Assembly: GCF_000701365.1 (NCBI RefSeq)
Contig: NZ_JNIK01000011.1
Coordinates: forward strand, 124,001-188,000
Direction: 5' to 3'
Origin: Blastococcus sp. URHD0036
Lineage (GTDB): Bacteria > Actinomycetota > Actinomycetes > Mycobacteriales > Geodermatophilaceae
DNA: 64,000 nucleotides
Shown: one piece after another, positions 1-8,827 of the stretch
Position numbering within the stretch: the stretch's first letter is position 1
How the letters are laid out: each line of letters starts with the position of its first letter
Notes under the pieces: generated by a model
The model's database searches: none
What the model was told of the DNA's origin: nothing
What the model saw: the letters and a program-made list of their open reading frames with translations, nothing else
Made by a program: the position numbers and the translations under genes

Positions 1-679
1 GGACGAGCACCCGCTCGCGGCCGACCGCGGCCAGCAGGCTGATCTGCGCCGGCCCGATCGGGGTGCCGACGGCGACCGCGGGGGTGCCGGCGGCGACGTC
101 GTCCCCGGTGCGGCGGACGTAGTTCCCCGGCGCGACCCCGGCGTGCACGGTCACCGTGACGACGCCCCGGTCGGTCCACACGGCCGGGACGACGGCGTCG
201 GACCCGCCCGGCAGCAGGGCACCGGCGGCCACCTTCTGCGCGAGCCCCGGGCCGATGGAGGAGGGACCGGCCGCGCCCGCGGCCGTCTCCCCCACCACCG
301 ACAGCCGGATCGGCGCCTCGAGCGTCGCCGGCGTCACGTCGTCGGCACGGACGGCGTACCCGTCGAGGGCGGCCTGGTCGTGGGCGGGCAGCGCGCGCTT
401 GCTGACGACCTCCTCCGCGCAGAGCAGACCCTGGGCGTCGAGCACGGCCAGCTCGATCGGGTCGGGCTGCGGCACCGCGCCGAGGATCTCGTCGAGGTGC
501 GACTCGACGGTGCGCGGCAGCTCCGGCGTCCCGGGTGGCGGCGGCACCGCGCCGGGGTCGATCTGCGCGGTGTGCTGGACACCGCCGGTCGGCGTCACGG
601 CCCCGGACCGCAGGTCCAGCGCCGTCGTCTCCCGGTACCCGCGCACGCCCGTCGCGGCGTTGTCGTCGTCCACACCCAT
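1..679 (-). CDS. moeA: Molybdopterin molybdotransferase MoeA (Glp), N-terminal part
   Basis: This gene is cut by the left window edge, and 226 N-terminal residues are visible. MoeA inserts molybdate into adenylated molybdopterin in the cytoplasm. After a divergent N-terminal extension of about 55 residues the MoeA N-terminal region follows, with the typical stretch ALPAHDQAALDGYAVRADD and then RTGDDVAAGTPAVAVGTPIG. The ATG at 679 is preceded by a GGGGGAG stretch about 14 bases upstream. It lies 35 bp downstream of galU on the same strand and probably shares its transcript; the order 5-FCL, galU, moeA is a known actinobacterial arrangement. The catalytic C-terminal part is outside the window, so activity cannot be judged. 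Confidence 0.93.
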   Translation of the reverse strand, partial: MGVDDDNAATGVRGYRETTALDLRSGAVTPTGGVQHTAQIDPGAVPPPPGTPELPRTVESHLDEILGAVPQPDPIELAVLDAQGLLCAEEVVSKRALPAHDQAALDGYAVRADDVTPATLEAPIRLSVVGETAAGAAGPSSIGPGLAQKVAAGALLPGGSDAVVPAVWTDRGVVTVTVHAGVAPGNYVRRTGDDVAAGTPAVAVGTPIGPAQISLLAAVGRERVLV

Positions 680-714
680 CACGACAGTCGATGCTCCCCC
701 CTGCGGGGCCGCGG

Positions 715-1632
715 TCAGGCCTGCGACGCGCCCTCGGGGGCCAGCTCGGCGACGAACTCGGTCAGCCAGGCCCGCAGCGGCGGCCCCAGGTCGTCGCGCT
801 CGACGGCCAGGCGGACGACCGCCTTGAGGTAGTCCAGCTTGTCGCCGGTGTCGTAGCGGCGGCCGTCGAAGACCACGCCGTGCACCGGCTGACCGCGCTC
901 CACCAGGGTGGCCAGCGCATCGGTCAGCTGGATCTCGCCGCCGCGGCCGGGGGCGGTCTCGCGCAGCACGCCGAACACCTCGGGGGCGAGCACGTAGCGG
1001 CCGATGATCGCCAGGCTGCTCGGCGCCTCGTCGACCGGCGGCTTCTCGACCAGGCCGGTGATCGTGACGACGCCCTCCTGGACGTCCTCCCGGATCGCCA
1101 CCGCGCCGTACTTGTCGATGTTCTCCCGGCCCACGTCGAGCAGCGCGACCACGCAGCCACCGTGCTCGGCCTGCACCGCGAGCATCTGCTCGAGCAGGTG
1201 GTCGCGGGCGTCGATGAGGTCGTCGCCCAGCAGCACCGCGAACGGCTCGTCCCCGACGAACGCGGCCGCCTGGAGGACGGCGTGCCCGAGGCCGCGCGCC
1301 TCGCCCTGGCGGACGAAGTGCACCTGGGCGACGTCGGTGGACTCCTGCACCGCGGCCAGCCGGCCGGCGTCCCCCTTCTTCTCGAGCGCCGTCTCCAGTT
1401 CCGGCGTGCGGTCGAAGAAGTCCTCGATGGCGGCCTTGTTGCGGCCGGTGACCATGAGCACCTCGCCGAGGCCGGCGCGGGCGGCCTCCTCGACGATGTA
1501 CTGCAGGGCCGGCCGGTCGACGACCGGCAGCAGCTCCTTGGGCACGGCCTTGGTCGCGGGGAGGAACCGGGTGCCCATCCCCGCGACGGGGATGACGGCC
1601 TTGCGCGCGGCGCGCGTGCTCGAGGCGGACAT
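715..1632 (-). CDS. galU: UTP--glucose-1-phosphate uridylyltransferase GalU
   Basis: GalU makes UDP-glucose from UTP and glucose 1-phosphate for cell-wall glycans, trehalose and glycogen. The 305-residue protein has the nucleotidyltransferase signature GMGTRFLPATKAVPKELLP at residues 18-36 and the usual length for the family. I chose the ATG at 1632 (MSASSTRAARKAVIPVAGMG). A longer frame upstream adds only low-complexity residues. A TAGGCT hexamer sits 7 bases before this ATG with no Shine-Dalgarno, which suggests a leaderless transcript. It is divergent from 5-FCL across 44 bp and followed by moeA. Confidence 0.97.
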   Translation of the reverse strand: MSASSTRAARKAVIPVAGMGTRFLPATKAVPKELLPVVDRPALQYIVEEAARAGLGEVLMVTGRNKAAIEDFFDRTPELETALEKKGDAGRLAAVQESTDVAQVHFVRQGEARGLGHAVLQAAAFVGDEPFAVLLGDDLIDARDHLLEQMLAVQAEHGGCVVALLDVGRENIDKYGAVAIREDVQEGVVTITGLVEKPPVDEAPSSLAIIGRYVLAPEVFGVLRETAPGRGGEIQLTDALATLVERGQPVHGVVFDGRRYDTGDKLDYLKAVVRLAVERDDLGPPLRAWLTEFVAELAPEGASQA

Positions 1633-1676
1633 GGGCGGGAGCCTAGCCAGGGCGGGACGAGGCCTAACCTGCGTCC
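1633..1676. promoter_or_regulatory. Divergent promoters for galU and 5-FCL, probably leaderless
   Basis: The 44-bp spacer has actinobacterial -10-like hexamers facing both ways. TAGGCT (bases 1640-1645, minus strand) ends 7 bases before the galU ATG, and TAACCT (1665-1670, plus strand) ends 6 bases before the 5-FCL GTG. Neither start has a clear ribosome binding site, so both transcripts probably begin at or next to the start codon. The promoters are close enough for transcription to interfere. Start-site mapping was not available. Confidence 0.55.
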
Positions 1677-2270
1677 GTGACCTCCCCCGACCCGGTGGGC
1701 GCGGCCAAGGTCGCGCTGCGGGAGCGACTGCTGGAGCAGCGGCGCCGCCGGCCGGCACCGGAACGGGCGGCGGCGGCCGCCGCGGTCACGGCCGCTCTGC
1801 TCCGCGGCCTGGGCTCGGCGCGCACCATCGCGGCGTTCTGCCCGGACGAGTTCGAGCCCGGGCACGGCCGGATCCCGGCGGCGTTCACCCAGCTGGGGGC
1901 CCGGATCCTGCTGCCGGTCGTGCACGACGGCGACCCCGAGCTGCGCTGGGCGGTGGACACCGGCCGGCTCGCCCCCGGCCGGTTCGGGCTGATGGAGCCG
2001 GTGGGGCCGCGGCTCGGGGCGACCGCGATCGGGGCGGCGGAGGCGGTCGTCGTCCCGGCGGTGGCCGTCGACCGGTCAGGGGCGCGGCTCGGCCGCGGCG
2101 GTGGCTACTACGACCGGGCGCTGCTGCACGTCCGGCCGGACGCGCTGCTGATCGCGCTCGTGCACGACGACGAGTTCCTGGACGAGCTCCCCGTCGCGCC
2201 GCACGACCGCCGGGTCGGCGTCGTCGTGACCCCCTCCGGCGGCTGGCAGGCGCTACCCGCCGGTTCCTGA
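1677..2270 (+). CDS. 5-formyltetrahydrofolate cyclo-ligase
   Basis: This enzyme converts 5-formyl-THF to 5,10-methenyl-THF with ATP and so recycles the storage folate. The 197-residue protein carries the family signature GRGGGYYDR at residues 139-147, preceded by VVVPAVAVDRSGARLG. The length matches bacterial YgfA/MTHFS proteins. The GTG at 1677 has no ribosome binding site but lies 6 bases after a TAACCT hexamer. The transporter gene follows within about 44 bp and could be cotranscribed, although it has its own ribosome binding site. Confidence 0.95.
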   Translation: MTSPDPVGAAKVALRERLLEQRRRRPAPERAAAAAAVTAALLRGLGSARTIAAFCPDEFEPGHGRIPAAFTQLGARILLPVVHDGDPELRWAVDTGRLAPGRFGLMEPVGPRLGATAIGAAEAVVVPAVAVDRSGARLGRGGGYYDRALLHVRPDALLIALVHDDEFLDELPVAPHDRRVGVVVTPSGGWQALPAGS

Positions 2271-2313
2271 GAGCGTGGTCCCCGTCACAGCCACGGCGTC
2301 GGCGGGAGCTCCG

Positions 2314-3594
2314 GTGTCACCCGAGATCGTCTCGATCCTGGCCCTGGTCGCGATCTTCGCGATCGCGGCCTTCCTGCCGATCAACATGGGCGCGCTGGCG
2401 TTCGTCGCCGCGTTCCTGGTCGGGACGCTGTCGGTCGGGATGACCACCGACGACATCCTCGCCGGCTTCCCCGCCGAGCTGGTCGTCACCCTGATCGGGG
2501 TCACGTACCTGTTCGCGATCGCCCAGAACAACGGCACCGTGGACCTGCTGGTGCGCGGCGCGGTCCGGCTGGTCGGCGGCTACGTGGCCGCCATCCCGTG
2601 GATCATGTTCGCGGTCACCGCGCTGCTCACCGCGATCGGCGCGCTCTCCCCCGCCGCGGTGGCGATCATCGCCCCGATCGCGCTCACCTTCGCCGCCCGG
2701 CACGGGATCAGCCCGCTGCTCATGGGGATGATGGTCATCCACGGCGCGCAGGGCGGTGGGTTCTCGCCGATCAGCGTCTACGGCGTCACCGTCAACACCA
2801 TCGTCGAGGACGAGGGCCTGCAGTCCGCCCCGCTCACGCTGTTCCTCGGCAGCCTGTTCTTCAACCTCGCGATCGCCGTCGGGCTGTTCCTGGCTCTCGG
2901 CGGCCGGCGGCTGATGGGTCGGCGGATCGCGGCCGAGCCCCCGGTCGCCCCGGCCGACGCCGACGGTGACGGCGGCACGGTCCGCACCGCCGACCGCGTG
3001 ACGGTCGACCAGGTGTTCACCCTGATCGGCCTGGCCACGGTCGCCGTCCTGGCGCTGGTGTTCGACCTCGACATCGGGTTCGTCTCCATCACCGTCGCGA
3101 CCGTGCTCGCCGCGTTCGCCGCCGCCCGGCACAAGAACGCGGTCAGCCAGATCAGCTGGTCGACCGTGCTGCTCATCGCCGGGGTGCTGACCTTCGTCTT
3201 CGTGCTGCAGGAGGCCGGCACGATCGACTACGTCGGCGAGGCCGTCATCGGGCTCGGCGCCCCCCTGCTGATCGCGCTGCTGCTCTGCTACATCGGTGGG
3301 GTGGTGTCGGCGTTCGCGTCGTCGACCGCGATCATCGGTGTCGCCATCGCGCTGGCGGTGCCGTTCCTGCAGGCCGGGGACATCGGCACGGTCGGGGTGG
3401 TGGTGGCCCTGTCCGTGAGCTCGACGATCGTCGACGTGAGCCCGTTCTCGACCAACGGCGCGCTGGTCCTGGCCAACGCGCAGGACGTCGACAAGGACCG
3501 CTTCTACAAGCAGATCCTGGGCTACTCCTCGCTCGTCGTGGTCGTGGGACCGCTGCTGGCCTGGCTGGTGTTCGTCGTCCCCGGCTGGCTCTGA
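2314..3594 (+). CDS. MatC-type dicarboxylate (malonate-like) carrier, SLC13/DASS superfamily
   Basis: The predicted inner-membrane transporter has 426 residues and about 11-12 hydrophobic segments. The N terminus (LPINMGALAFVAAFLVG) resembles the MatC N-terminal domain, and the conserved stretch HGAQGGGFSPISVYG follows in the first half. MatC proteins were described as malonate carriers and homologues move other dicarboxylates. I chose the GTG at 2314 because GGGAG lies 5 bases upstream and the protein then begins MSPEIVSILALV like its relatives; a GTG at 2275 would add 13 residues. The CoA-transferase follows after 17 bp, which suggests one operon. The substrate is inferred only from family and neighbours. 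Confidence 0.85.
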   Translation: MSPEIVSILALVAIFAIAAFLPINMGALAFVAAFLVGTLSVGMTTDDILAGFPAELVVTLIGVTYLFAIAQNNGTVDLLVRGAVRLVGGYVAAIPWIMFAVTALLTAIGALSPAAVAIIAPIALTFAARHGISPLLMGMMVIHGAQGGGFSPISVYGVTVNTIVEDEGLQSAPLTLFLGSLFFNLAIAVGLFLALGGRRLMGRRIAAEPPVAPADADGDGGTVRTADRVTVDQVFTLIGLATVAVLALVFDLDIGFVSITVATVLAAFAAARHKNAVSQISWSTVLLIAGVLTFVFVLQEAGTIDYVGEAVIGLGAPLLIALLLCYIGGVVSAFASSTAIIGVAIALAVPFLQAGDIGTVGVVVALSVSSTIVDVSPFSTNGALVLANAQDVDKDRFYKQILGYSSLVVVVGPLLAWLVFVVPGWL

Positions 3595-3611
3595 CCGATC
3601 GGAGAACCCCC

Positions 3612-4799
3612 GTGCCCGGACCGCTGGACGGCGTCCTCGTCGTCGACCTGACCCGGGCGCTGGCCGGCCCGCACGCCGGGATGATGCTCGGCGACCTGGG
3701 CGCCCGCGTGATCAAGGTGGAGAGCCCCGGCACGGGCGACGACACGCGTGGCTGGGGGCCGCCGTTCGTCCAGCCCGACTCCGGCACCCGCGAGTCGACC
3801 TACTTCCTCTCGGCGAACCGCAACAAGGAGTCGATCACCCTCGACCTGAAGGACGACGGCGACAAGGCGCTGCTGACCGAGCTGATCCGCCGCGCCGACG
3901 TCCTCCTGGAGAACTTCCGCCCCGGCACGCTGGCCCGCCTCGGCTTCGGCACCGACGTCCTGGCGGAGCTCAACCCGCGGCTGGTGACCCTGGCGATCAG
4001 CGGCTTCGGCCACGACGGTCCCGAGGGCGGCCGCGCCGGGTACGACCAGATCGCGCAGGGCGAGGCGGGGCTGATGTCTCTGACCGGCCCCGGCCCCGAT
4101 GACCCCCAGCGGGTGGGCGTGCCGATCGGGGACCTGCTCGCCGGCATCTACGGCGCCTACGGCGTCCTGGCCGCACTCCTGGAGCGGCAGCACACCGGCC
4201 GCGGCCAGGTCGTGCGCACCTCGCTGCTCGCCGCGATCGTCGGCGTGCACGCGTTCCAGGGGACGGCGTGGACGGTGGGCGGCCAGGTGAACCGCGCGCA
4301 GGGCAACCACCACCCGTCGATCGCGCCGTACGGGCTGTTCCGGTGCGCCGGCGGCAGCGTGCAGCTCTCCTGCGGGTCGGAGTCGCTGTGGCGTCGGCTG
4401 TGCGCCGAGTTCGGGCTGGACCCCGACGCCGCGGGGCTGGCCACCAACGGGGAGCGGGTGGGCAACCGCGAGCGGGTGATCGCCCTGCTGGAGGAGGCCT
4501 TCGCCGGCATCGACGCCCCGACGCTGCTCGCGCGGCTCGACGCCGCCGGCATCCCCGCCGGGAAGGTGCGCACCCTCGACGAGGTCTACGGCTGGGACCA
4601 GGTGCAGTCGCAGGGCCTGCTGGTCGACGTCGAGCACGAGACGCTCGGCCGGCTGCAGCTGCCCGGCCCGCCGCTGCGCTTCTTCGCCGCCGGCCCGGAC
4701 GGCGAGACGGAGACCACCAAGCGCGACCACGCCGCTCCCCCGGTGCTCGGGGCGTCAGACTCTCAGCTCCGCGCCTGGCTGACCGAGGGGAACACATGA
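3612..4799 (+). CDS. CaiB/BaiF (class III) CoA-transferase
   Basis: This family moves CoA from one acyl-CoA to a free carboxylic acid. The 395-residue protein starts with the typical PLDGVLVVDLTRALAGP and has the N-terminal fold signature LGARVIKVESPGTGDDTR. The likely catalytic aspartate is in PIGDLLAGIYGAYG near residue 173, matching the position in formyl-CoA transferase. The GTG at 3612 follows GGAGAA. The stop overlaps the carboxyltransferase start as ATGA, so the two are translationally coupled. Between a dicarboxylate carrier and a carboxyltransferase it may activate the imported acid, for example malonate to malonyl-CoA. The acid is not identified by sequence. Confidence 0.9.
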   Translation: MPGPLDGVLVVDLTRALAGPHAGMMLGDLGARVIKVESPGTGDDTRGWGPPFVQPDSGTRESTYFLSANRNKESITLDLKDDGDKALLTELIRRADVLLENFRPGTLARLGFGTDVLAELNPRLVTLAISGFGHDGPEGGRAGYDQIAQGEAGLMSLTGPGPDDPQRVGVPIGDLLAGIYGAYGVLAALLERQHTGRGQVVRTSLLAAIVGVHAFQGTAWTVGGQVNRAQGNHHPSIAPYGLFRCAGGSVQLSCGSESLWRRLCAEFGLDPDAAGLATNGERVGNRERVIALLEEAFAGIDAPTLLARLDAAGIPAGKVRTLDEVYGWDQVQSQGLLVDVEHETLGRLQLPGPPLRFFAAGPDGETETTKRDHAAPPVLGASDSQLRAWLTEGNT

Positions 4800-6313
4800 G
4801 TGGCACCGACGCCCGCACGCTCCGCGACCGGGTCCTGGACCCGGGGTCGTGGCAGTCGTGGGACGCGCCGATCCCGGAGCGGGACGTCGCCCCGGGCTAC
4901 GCCGCCGAGCTGCAGAAGGCCGCGGAGAAGAGCCGTCAGGACGAGTCGATCATCACCGGCGAGGGCCTGCTGCGCGGCCGCCGCGTCGCCGTCGTCGCCG
5001 GGGAGTTCGGCTTCCTCGCCGGCTCCATCGGGGTGGCCGCCGCCGAGCGGTTGATCGCCGCGGTGGAGCGGGCGACCGAGGAGGGGCTGCCGCTGCTGGC
5101 CGCTCCTGTCTCCGGCGGCACACGTATGCAGGAGGGCACCGTCGCGTTCCTGCAGATGATCGGCATCACGGCCGCGATCGCCCGCCACAAGGAGGCCGGC
5201 CTCCCGTACCTGGTCTACCTGCGGCACCCGACGTTCGGCGGGGTGCTCGCGTCGTGGGGGTCGCTGGGCCACGTGACGATCGCCGAGCCGGGCGCCTCCA
5301 TCGGGTTCCTCGGGCCGCGGGTGTACGAGGCGCTCTACGGCGAGCCGTTCCCCGAGGGCGTGCAGACCGCCGAGCACATGTCCGACATGGGTCTCATCGA
5401 CGCGGTGGTGGCGCACGAGGACATCGCCGACGTCGCCGACCGGGCGCTGAGCGTGCTGGCGGCTCGGCGGACCTGGCACCAGGACGTCGCCGGCGCCGAG
5501 CGCCCGACCGCCGAGGACGGCACCGACGCCGACGACCCGGAGGACGGCCGCAGCGCCTGGGACGTCGTCACCGCCTCGCGCCGGGAGGACCGGCCGGGGG
5601 TGCGCCGGCTGCTGCGGACCGCGGCCACCGACGTCGTCGGCCTGTCGGGCACCGGCGCCGGCGAGAAGGACCCCGGCCTGCTGCTGGCGCTGGCCCGCTT
5701 CGGCGGGGCGCCGTGCGTGGTTCTGGGTCAGGACCGGCGCGGGCAGTCGCTGTCCGCTCCGCTCGGCCCCGCCGCCCTCCGCGAGGCCCGGCGCGGCATG
5801 CGGCTGGCCGCCGAGCTGCGGCTGCCGCTGGTCACGCTGATCGACACCCCCGGCGCGGCGCTGTCCCAGGAGGCCGAGGAGGGCGGGCTGGCCGCCGAGA
5901 TCGCCCGCTGCCTGCAGGACCTCGTGATGCTCAAGGCGCCGACCATCGCCGTCCTGCTCGGCCAGGGCACCGGCGGCGGCGCGCTCGCCCTGGTGCCGGC
6001 CGACCGGGTGCTGTCGGCGGCCAACGGCTGGCTCGGTCCGCTGCCGCCGGAGGGCGCGAGCGTGATCGTGCACCGGACGGTCGACCGGGCCGACGAGATG
6101 GCCGCGAACCAGGGGGTGCGGGCCACCGAGCTGTGGCGCGCGGGCATCGTCGACCGGGTGGTCCCGGAGCGGCCGGACGCCGCCGACGAGCCGCAGGAGT
6201 TCTGCCTGCGGATGGGCCGGGTGCTGGGCGAGGAGCTCGCCGGGCTGCTCGGCCGCGACGACAACGAGCGCTTCCGCAGCCGCCTGCACCGCTACCGCCA
6301 CCTCGGCCGGTAG
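4796..6313 (+). CDS. Acyl-CoA carboxyltransferase with fused beta-like and alpha-like halves
   Basis: The 505-residue protein has two crotonase-like carboxyltransferase halves. The N half resembles AccD (GEFGFLAGSIGVAAAERLI, APVSGGTRMQEGT), and the C half resembles AccA (LVTLIDTPGAALSQEAEEGG, LGQGTGGGALALVPADRVL). The N-terminal Cys4 zinc finger of housekeeping AccD is absent. No biotin carboxylase or biotin carrier gene is in the window. It is the last gene of the MatC/CoA-transferase operon and overlaps the previous gene by 4 bases. It could decarboxylate malonyl-CoA or transfer its carboxyl group, or belong to a carboxylase with partners encoded elsewhere; annotation as an acetyl-CoA carboxylase subunit alone would be uncertain. 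A strong hairpin follows the stop. Confidence 0.85.
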   Translation: MSGTDARTLRDRVLDPGSWQSWDAPIPERDVAPGYAAELQKAAEKSRQDESIITGEGLLRGRRVAVVAGEFGFLAGSIGVAAAERLIAAVERATEEGLPLLAAPVSGGTRMQEGTVAFLQMIGITAAIARHKEAGLPYLVYLRHPTFGGVLASWGSLGHVTIAEPGASIGFLGPRVYEALYGEPFPEGVQTAEHMSDMGLIDAVVAHEDIADVADRALSVLAARRTWHQDVAGAERPTAEDGTDADDPEDGRSAWDVVTASRREDRPGVRRLLRTAATDVVGLSGTGAGEKDPGLLLALARFGGAPCVVLGQDRRGQSLSAPLGPAALREARRGMRLAAELRLPLVTLIDTPGAALSQEAEEGGLAAEIARCLQDLVMLKAPTIAVLLGQGTGGGALALVPADRVLSAANGWLGPLPPEGASVIVHRTVDRADEMAANQGVRATELWRAGIVDRVVPERPDAADEPQEFCLRMGRVLGEELAGLLGRDDNERFRSRLHRYRHLGR

Positions 6314-6318
6314 CCCGT

Positions 6319-6351
6319 CGCGCGGGGATCAGGTGACCTGATCCCCGCGCG
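6319..6351 (+). terminator. Hairpin terminator after the CoA-transferase/carboxyltransferase operon
   Basis: A perfect 15-bp stem (arms 6319-6333 and 6337-6351, CGCGCGGGGATCAGG and its complement) with a TGA loop starts 5 bases after the carboxyltransferase stop. No U-tract follows, as is common in high-GC actinobacteria. Its perfect symmetry means an operator for the next gene is also possible. Confidence 0.7.
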
Positions 6352-6425
6352 TCCTCCCCCACCGCACACCACGAGGGAGGACGCGCCGCGGTGAGGGAGG
6401 ACGACGTCCCGCCAGGATGACCCCC

Positions 6426-7142
6426 GTGGACCGCCGCCCGATCCGACGCCTGCGGCCCGACCCCGGGGCGTCGGCGCCGGCACCCGACGTGTGGCCGGCC
6501 ACCGTCCCCGCGGTGGCGCAGCTCCTCCGGGAGGGCCTCGAGCTCCGTGCGGGCGCGACCGTCCTCGTCGGGGAGAACGCCTCGGGCAAGTCCACGCTGG
6601 TCGAGGTGATCGCGGCCGCGGTGGGGCTGAACCCCGAGGGCGGCTCGGTCGGCGCCCGGCACAGCACGCGGGCCAGCGAGCCCGGCTCGCTCGGCCTCGT
6701 CGTCGAGCGGGCGCCGGGCGCGCCCCGCTGGGCGTACCTGCTGCGCGACGAGACGTTGCACGGCCTGTACAGCTACCTGGAGTCCAACCCGTCGCCGGCC
6801 GGTGAGCCGACGTTCCACGAGCTGTCGCACGGCGAGGCGTTCCTCAACCTCTTCCACGACCGGGCCACCCGTCCGGGCCTCTACCTGCTGGACGAACCCG
6901 ACGCGGCCCTGTCGTTCACCGCGACGCTCGCCCTGCTGGCCTCGCTGACCGACCTCGTGGCCCGCGGCGCCCAGGTCGTCGTCGCCACGCACTCCCCCGT
7001 GCTCGCCGCCCTGCCCGGTGCGCACGTGCTCGAGATCGGCCCGTGGGGCATGCGGACGGCGCGGTGGGACGAGCTCGAGCTCACCGCCAACTGGCGCCAG
7101 TTCCTCGGGGCGCCGGAGTCCTTCCTCCGGCACCTGCACTGA
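6426..7142 (+). CDS. ABC/AAA-type ATPase, predicted (stand-alone)
   Basis: The 238-residue protein is a single nucleotide-binding domain. It has Walker A GENASGKST at residues 49-57, an ABC-like signature ELSHGEAF before Walker B, Walker B LYLLDEPDAAL with Asp near residue 156, and the H-loop THSP. It lacks transmembrane segments and a transporter partner. Such proteins are similar to the predicted ATPase group COG3910 and to single-domain RecF/SMC-like ATPases; the function is unknown. A CAGGAT hexamer at 6413-6418 lies 7 bases before the GTG at 6426, which I prefer to the ATG at 6417 that overlaps the hexamer. Confidence 0.85.
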   Translation: MDRRPIRRLRPDPGASAPAPDVWPATVPAVAQLLREGLELRAGATVLVGENASGKSTLVEVIAAAVGLNPEGGSVGARHSTRASEPGSLGLVVERAPGAPRWAYLLRDETLHGLYSYLESNPSPAGEPTFHELSHGEAFLNLFHDRATRPGLYLLDEPDAALSFTATLALLASLTDLVARGAQVVVATHSPVLAALPGAHVLEIGPWGMRTARWDELELTANWRQFLGAPESFLRHLH

Positions 7143-7151
7143 GGAACGGCC

Positions 7152-8174
7152 TCAGGCGGCGGAGCGCTCGCCCGCCGGCAGGCCCCACGCCGCCGCGACC
7201 AGCTCCAGGCTGCGCACCCGCTCCTCGACCCCGTGGGTGGACGCCGAGAGCATCAGCTCGTCGGCCCCGGTGTCGGCCGCCAGCCGGCGCAGCTGGTCCA
7301 CGACCGTCTCCGGCGAGCCGATGACGGCGTTGCTCGGCATCGCCTCGGCGGCCGCGCGCTCGGGGTGGACCTGCGCCTCCTCCAGCGTCGGGACCGGCCG
7401 CAGCCGGTTGGTGCGGATGGCCAGCCGCATCAGCTGACCCGGGAGGGCGAGCCGGCGGGCGTCGTCGTCGGTGTCGGCGGCCAGCACGTTCGCGGTCACG
7501 ACCGTGTACGGCCGGTCGAGCACCGGGGACGGCCGGAAGGTGTCGCGGTACAGCTCGACGGCGGCCTGCACGTTCGGGCCGCCGAAGTGGTGGGCGAAGG
7601 CGAACGGCAGACCCAGCTGTCCGGCCAGCTGCGCGGAGAAGCCGCTCGACCCGAGCAGGACGACGGCGGGGGCGGTGCGCGCGGCGGGTGTGGCGCTGAA
7701 GCGCTCGGCGAGACCGCCCTCGACCCGGGGATCGCCCAGCAGGCCCAGCAGGTCGAGCAGGTGCTGCGGGAAGTCCTCGGCCGACAGGGCCGCCGGGTCT
7801 CGGCGCAGCGCGATCGCGGTGTGTGCGTCGGTGCCCGGCGCGCGACCGATGCCGAGGTCGATGCGACCGGGGTGCAGCGCCTCCAGGAGGGCGAACTGCT
7901 CGGCGACGACCAGCGGGGCGTGGTTGGGCAGCATCACCCCGCCCGAGCCGACCCGGATCCGCTCGGTGACGGCGGCCAGGTGCGCGATGAGGACCGGCGG
8001 GTTGGTGCTCGCCACCGCCGGCATGTTGTGGTGCTCGGCCACCCAGATCCGCGTGTAGCCCAGCCGGTCGGCCGCCTGCGCCACCCGCGTGGTGGCGACG
8101 AGCGCGTCGGCGGTCGACTGGCCGGTCCCGACGGTGGCCAGTTCGAGGACGGACAGCGGCAGCGGCTCGGTCAT
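7152..8174 (-). CDS. LLM-class flavin-dependent oxidoreductase (luciferase-like, MsnO8 family)
   Basis: The 340-residue protein has the luciferase-like monooxygenase fold, with [18 protein letters not shown] near residues 43-61 and the [17 protein letters not shown] stretch near residue 110. Such proteins use FMN or F420. The EHH and IGRAPG motifs fit the alkanal-monooxygenase-like MsnO8 type; the substrate is unknown. It lies 40 bp downstream of the MarR gene on the same strand and may be its cotranscribed partner. It is convergent with the ATPase gene, with 9 bp between stops. Confidence 0.92.
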   Translation of the reverse strand: MTEPLPLSVLELATVGTGQSTADALVATTRVAQAADRLGYTRIWVAEHHNMPAVASTNPPVLIAHLAAVTERIRVGSGGVMLPNHAPLVVAEQFALLEALHPGRIDLGIGRAPGTDAHTAIALRRDPAALSAEDFPQHLLDLLGLLGDPRVEGGLAERFSATPAARTAPAVVLLGSSGFSAQLAGQLGLPFAFAHHFGGPNVQAAVELYRDTFRPSPVLDRPYTVVTANVLAADTDDDARRLALPGQLMRLAIRTNRLRPVPTLEEAQVHPERAAAEAMPSNAVIGSPETVVDQLRRLAADTGADELMLSASTHGVEERVRSLELVAAAWGLPAGERSAA

Positions 8175-8214
8175 GCTGCGGGCAACGCCGCGGCAGCCGC
8201 CCGGCCTTCCCGCG

Positions 8215-8715
8215 TCAGCCCTCCGGAGCGGCGTCGGCGCCGTGCTCGATCCGCAGGCTGTGGTCGGGGTCGAGCCGTTCGAGCACCTGCTCGAGTGCCT
8301 CGCGGAGCGCCCGCGTCTGGTCCGCCGACAGCGGGGCGAACATCGCCTCGCGGACCGCCTCGACGTGACCGGGGGCGACCTGCTGGACGATCTCCCAGCC
8401 GGCGTCGGTGAGGACGGCCAGGTTGCCGCGGCCGTCGTCCGCCGCCCGCTCCCGCCGCACCCAGCCCCGCTCCTCCAGCCGGCCGACGGTGTGCGACAGC
8501 CGGCTCTGCGACTGGTTCGCCCGGCGGGCGAGGTCGCTCATCCGCCGGGCGCGGCCCGGCGCCTCGGACAGCATCGCCAGGACGACGTAGGCGGCATGCG
8601 TGAGGCCGACGTCGCGCTGCAACTGGGCGTCGAGCACGCGCGGCACGAGCTCGCTGACGCTCAACCAGGCCCGCCAGGCCCGCTGTTGCTCGTCGTCCAG
8701 CCACCGCGTCGCCAC
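8215..8715 (-). CDS. MarR-family transcriptional regulator
   Basis: The 166-residue winged-helix protein matches MarR throughout. The recognition region is [40 protein letters not shown] at about residues 60-99, with the wing residue pattern D.R. It probably controls the divergent GMC oxidoreductase gene, the LLM gene downstream of it, or itself; the ligand is unknown. An AT-richer inverted repeat lies between it and the GMC gene. Confidence 0.93.
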   Translation of the reverse strand: MATRWLDDEQQRAWRAWLSVSELVPRVLDAQLQRDVGLTHAAYVVLAMLSEAPGRARRMSDLARRANQSQSRLSHTVGRLEERGWVRRERAADDGRGNLAVLTDAGWEIVQQVAPGHVEAVREAMFAPLSADQTRALREALEQVLERLDPDHSLRIEHGADAAPEG

Positions 8716-8768
8716 GCGCAGACCGTACGGCCGGGCGCGGAGATCACCGACCCGTGGCCTCCCGGTTT

Positions 8769-8787
8769 ACAACGCTTCGATGGTTGT
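8769..8787. promoter_or_regulatory. Candidate MarR operator between divergent MarR and GMC genes
   Basis: ACAAC and GTTGT half-sites are separated by 9 bases in the only AT-richer part of the 112-bp divergent spacer. Position and symmetry fit an operator for the adjacent MarR protein. The arms are short, so this could be chance. Confidence 0.35.
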
Positions 8788-8827
8788 GGAACATTCGACT
8801 TCCGTTCACCGCTGGGAGGGTCCGTCC

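Noticed and set aside
143-832. Two open frames on the plus strand at the left edge
   Set aside because: They are shadows of moeA and galU; neither has a domain or a ribosome binding site.
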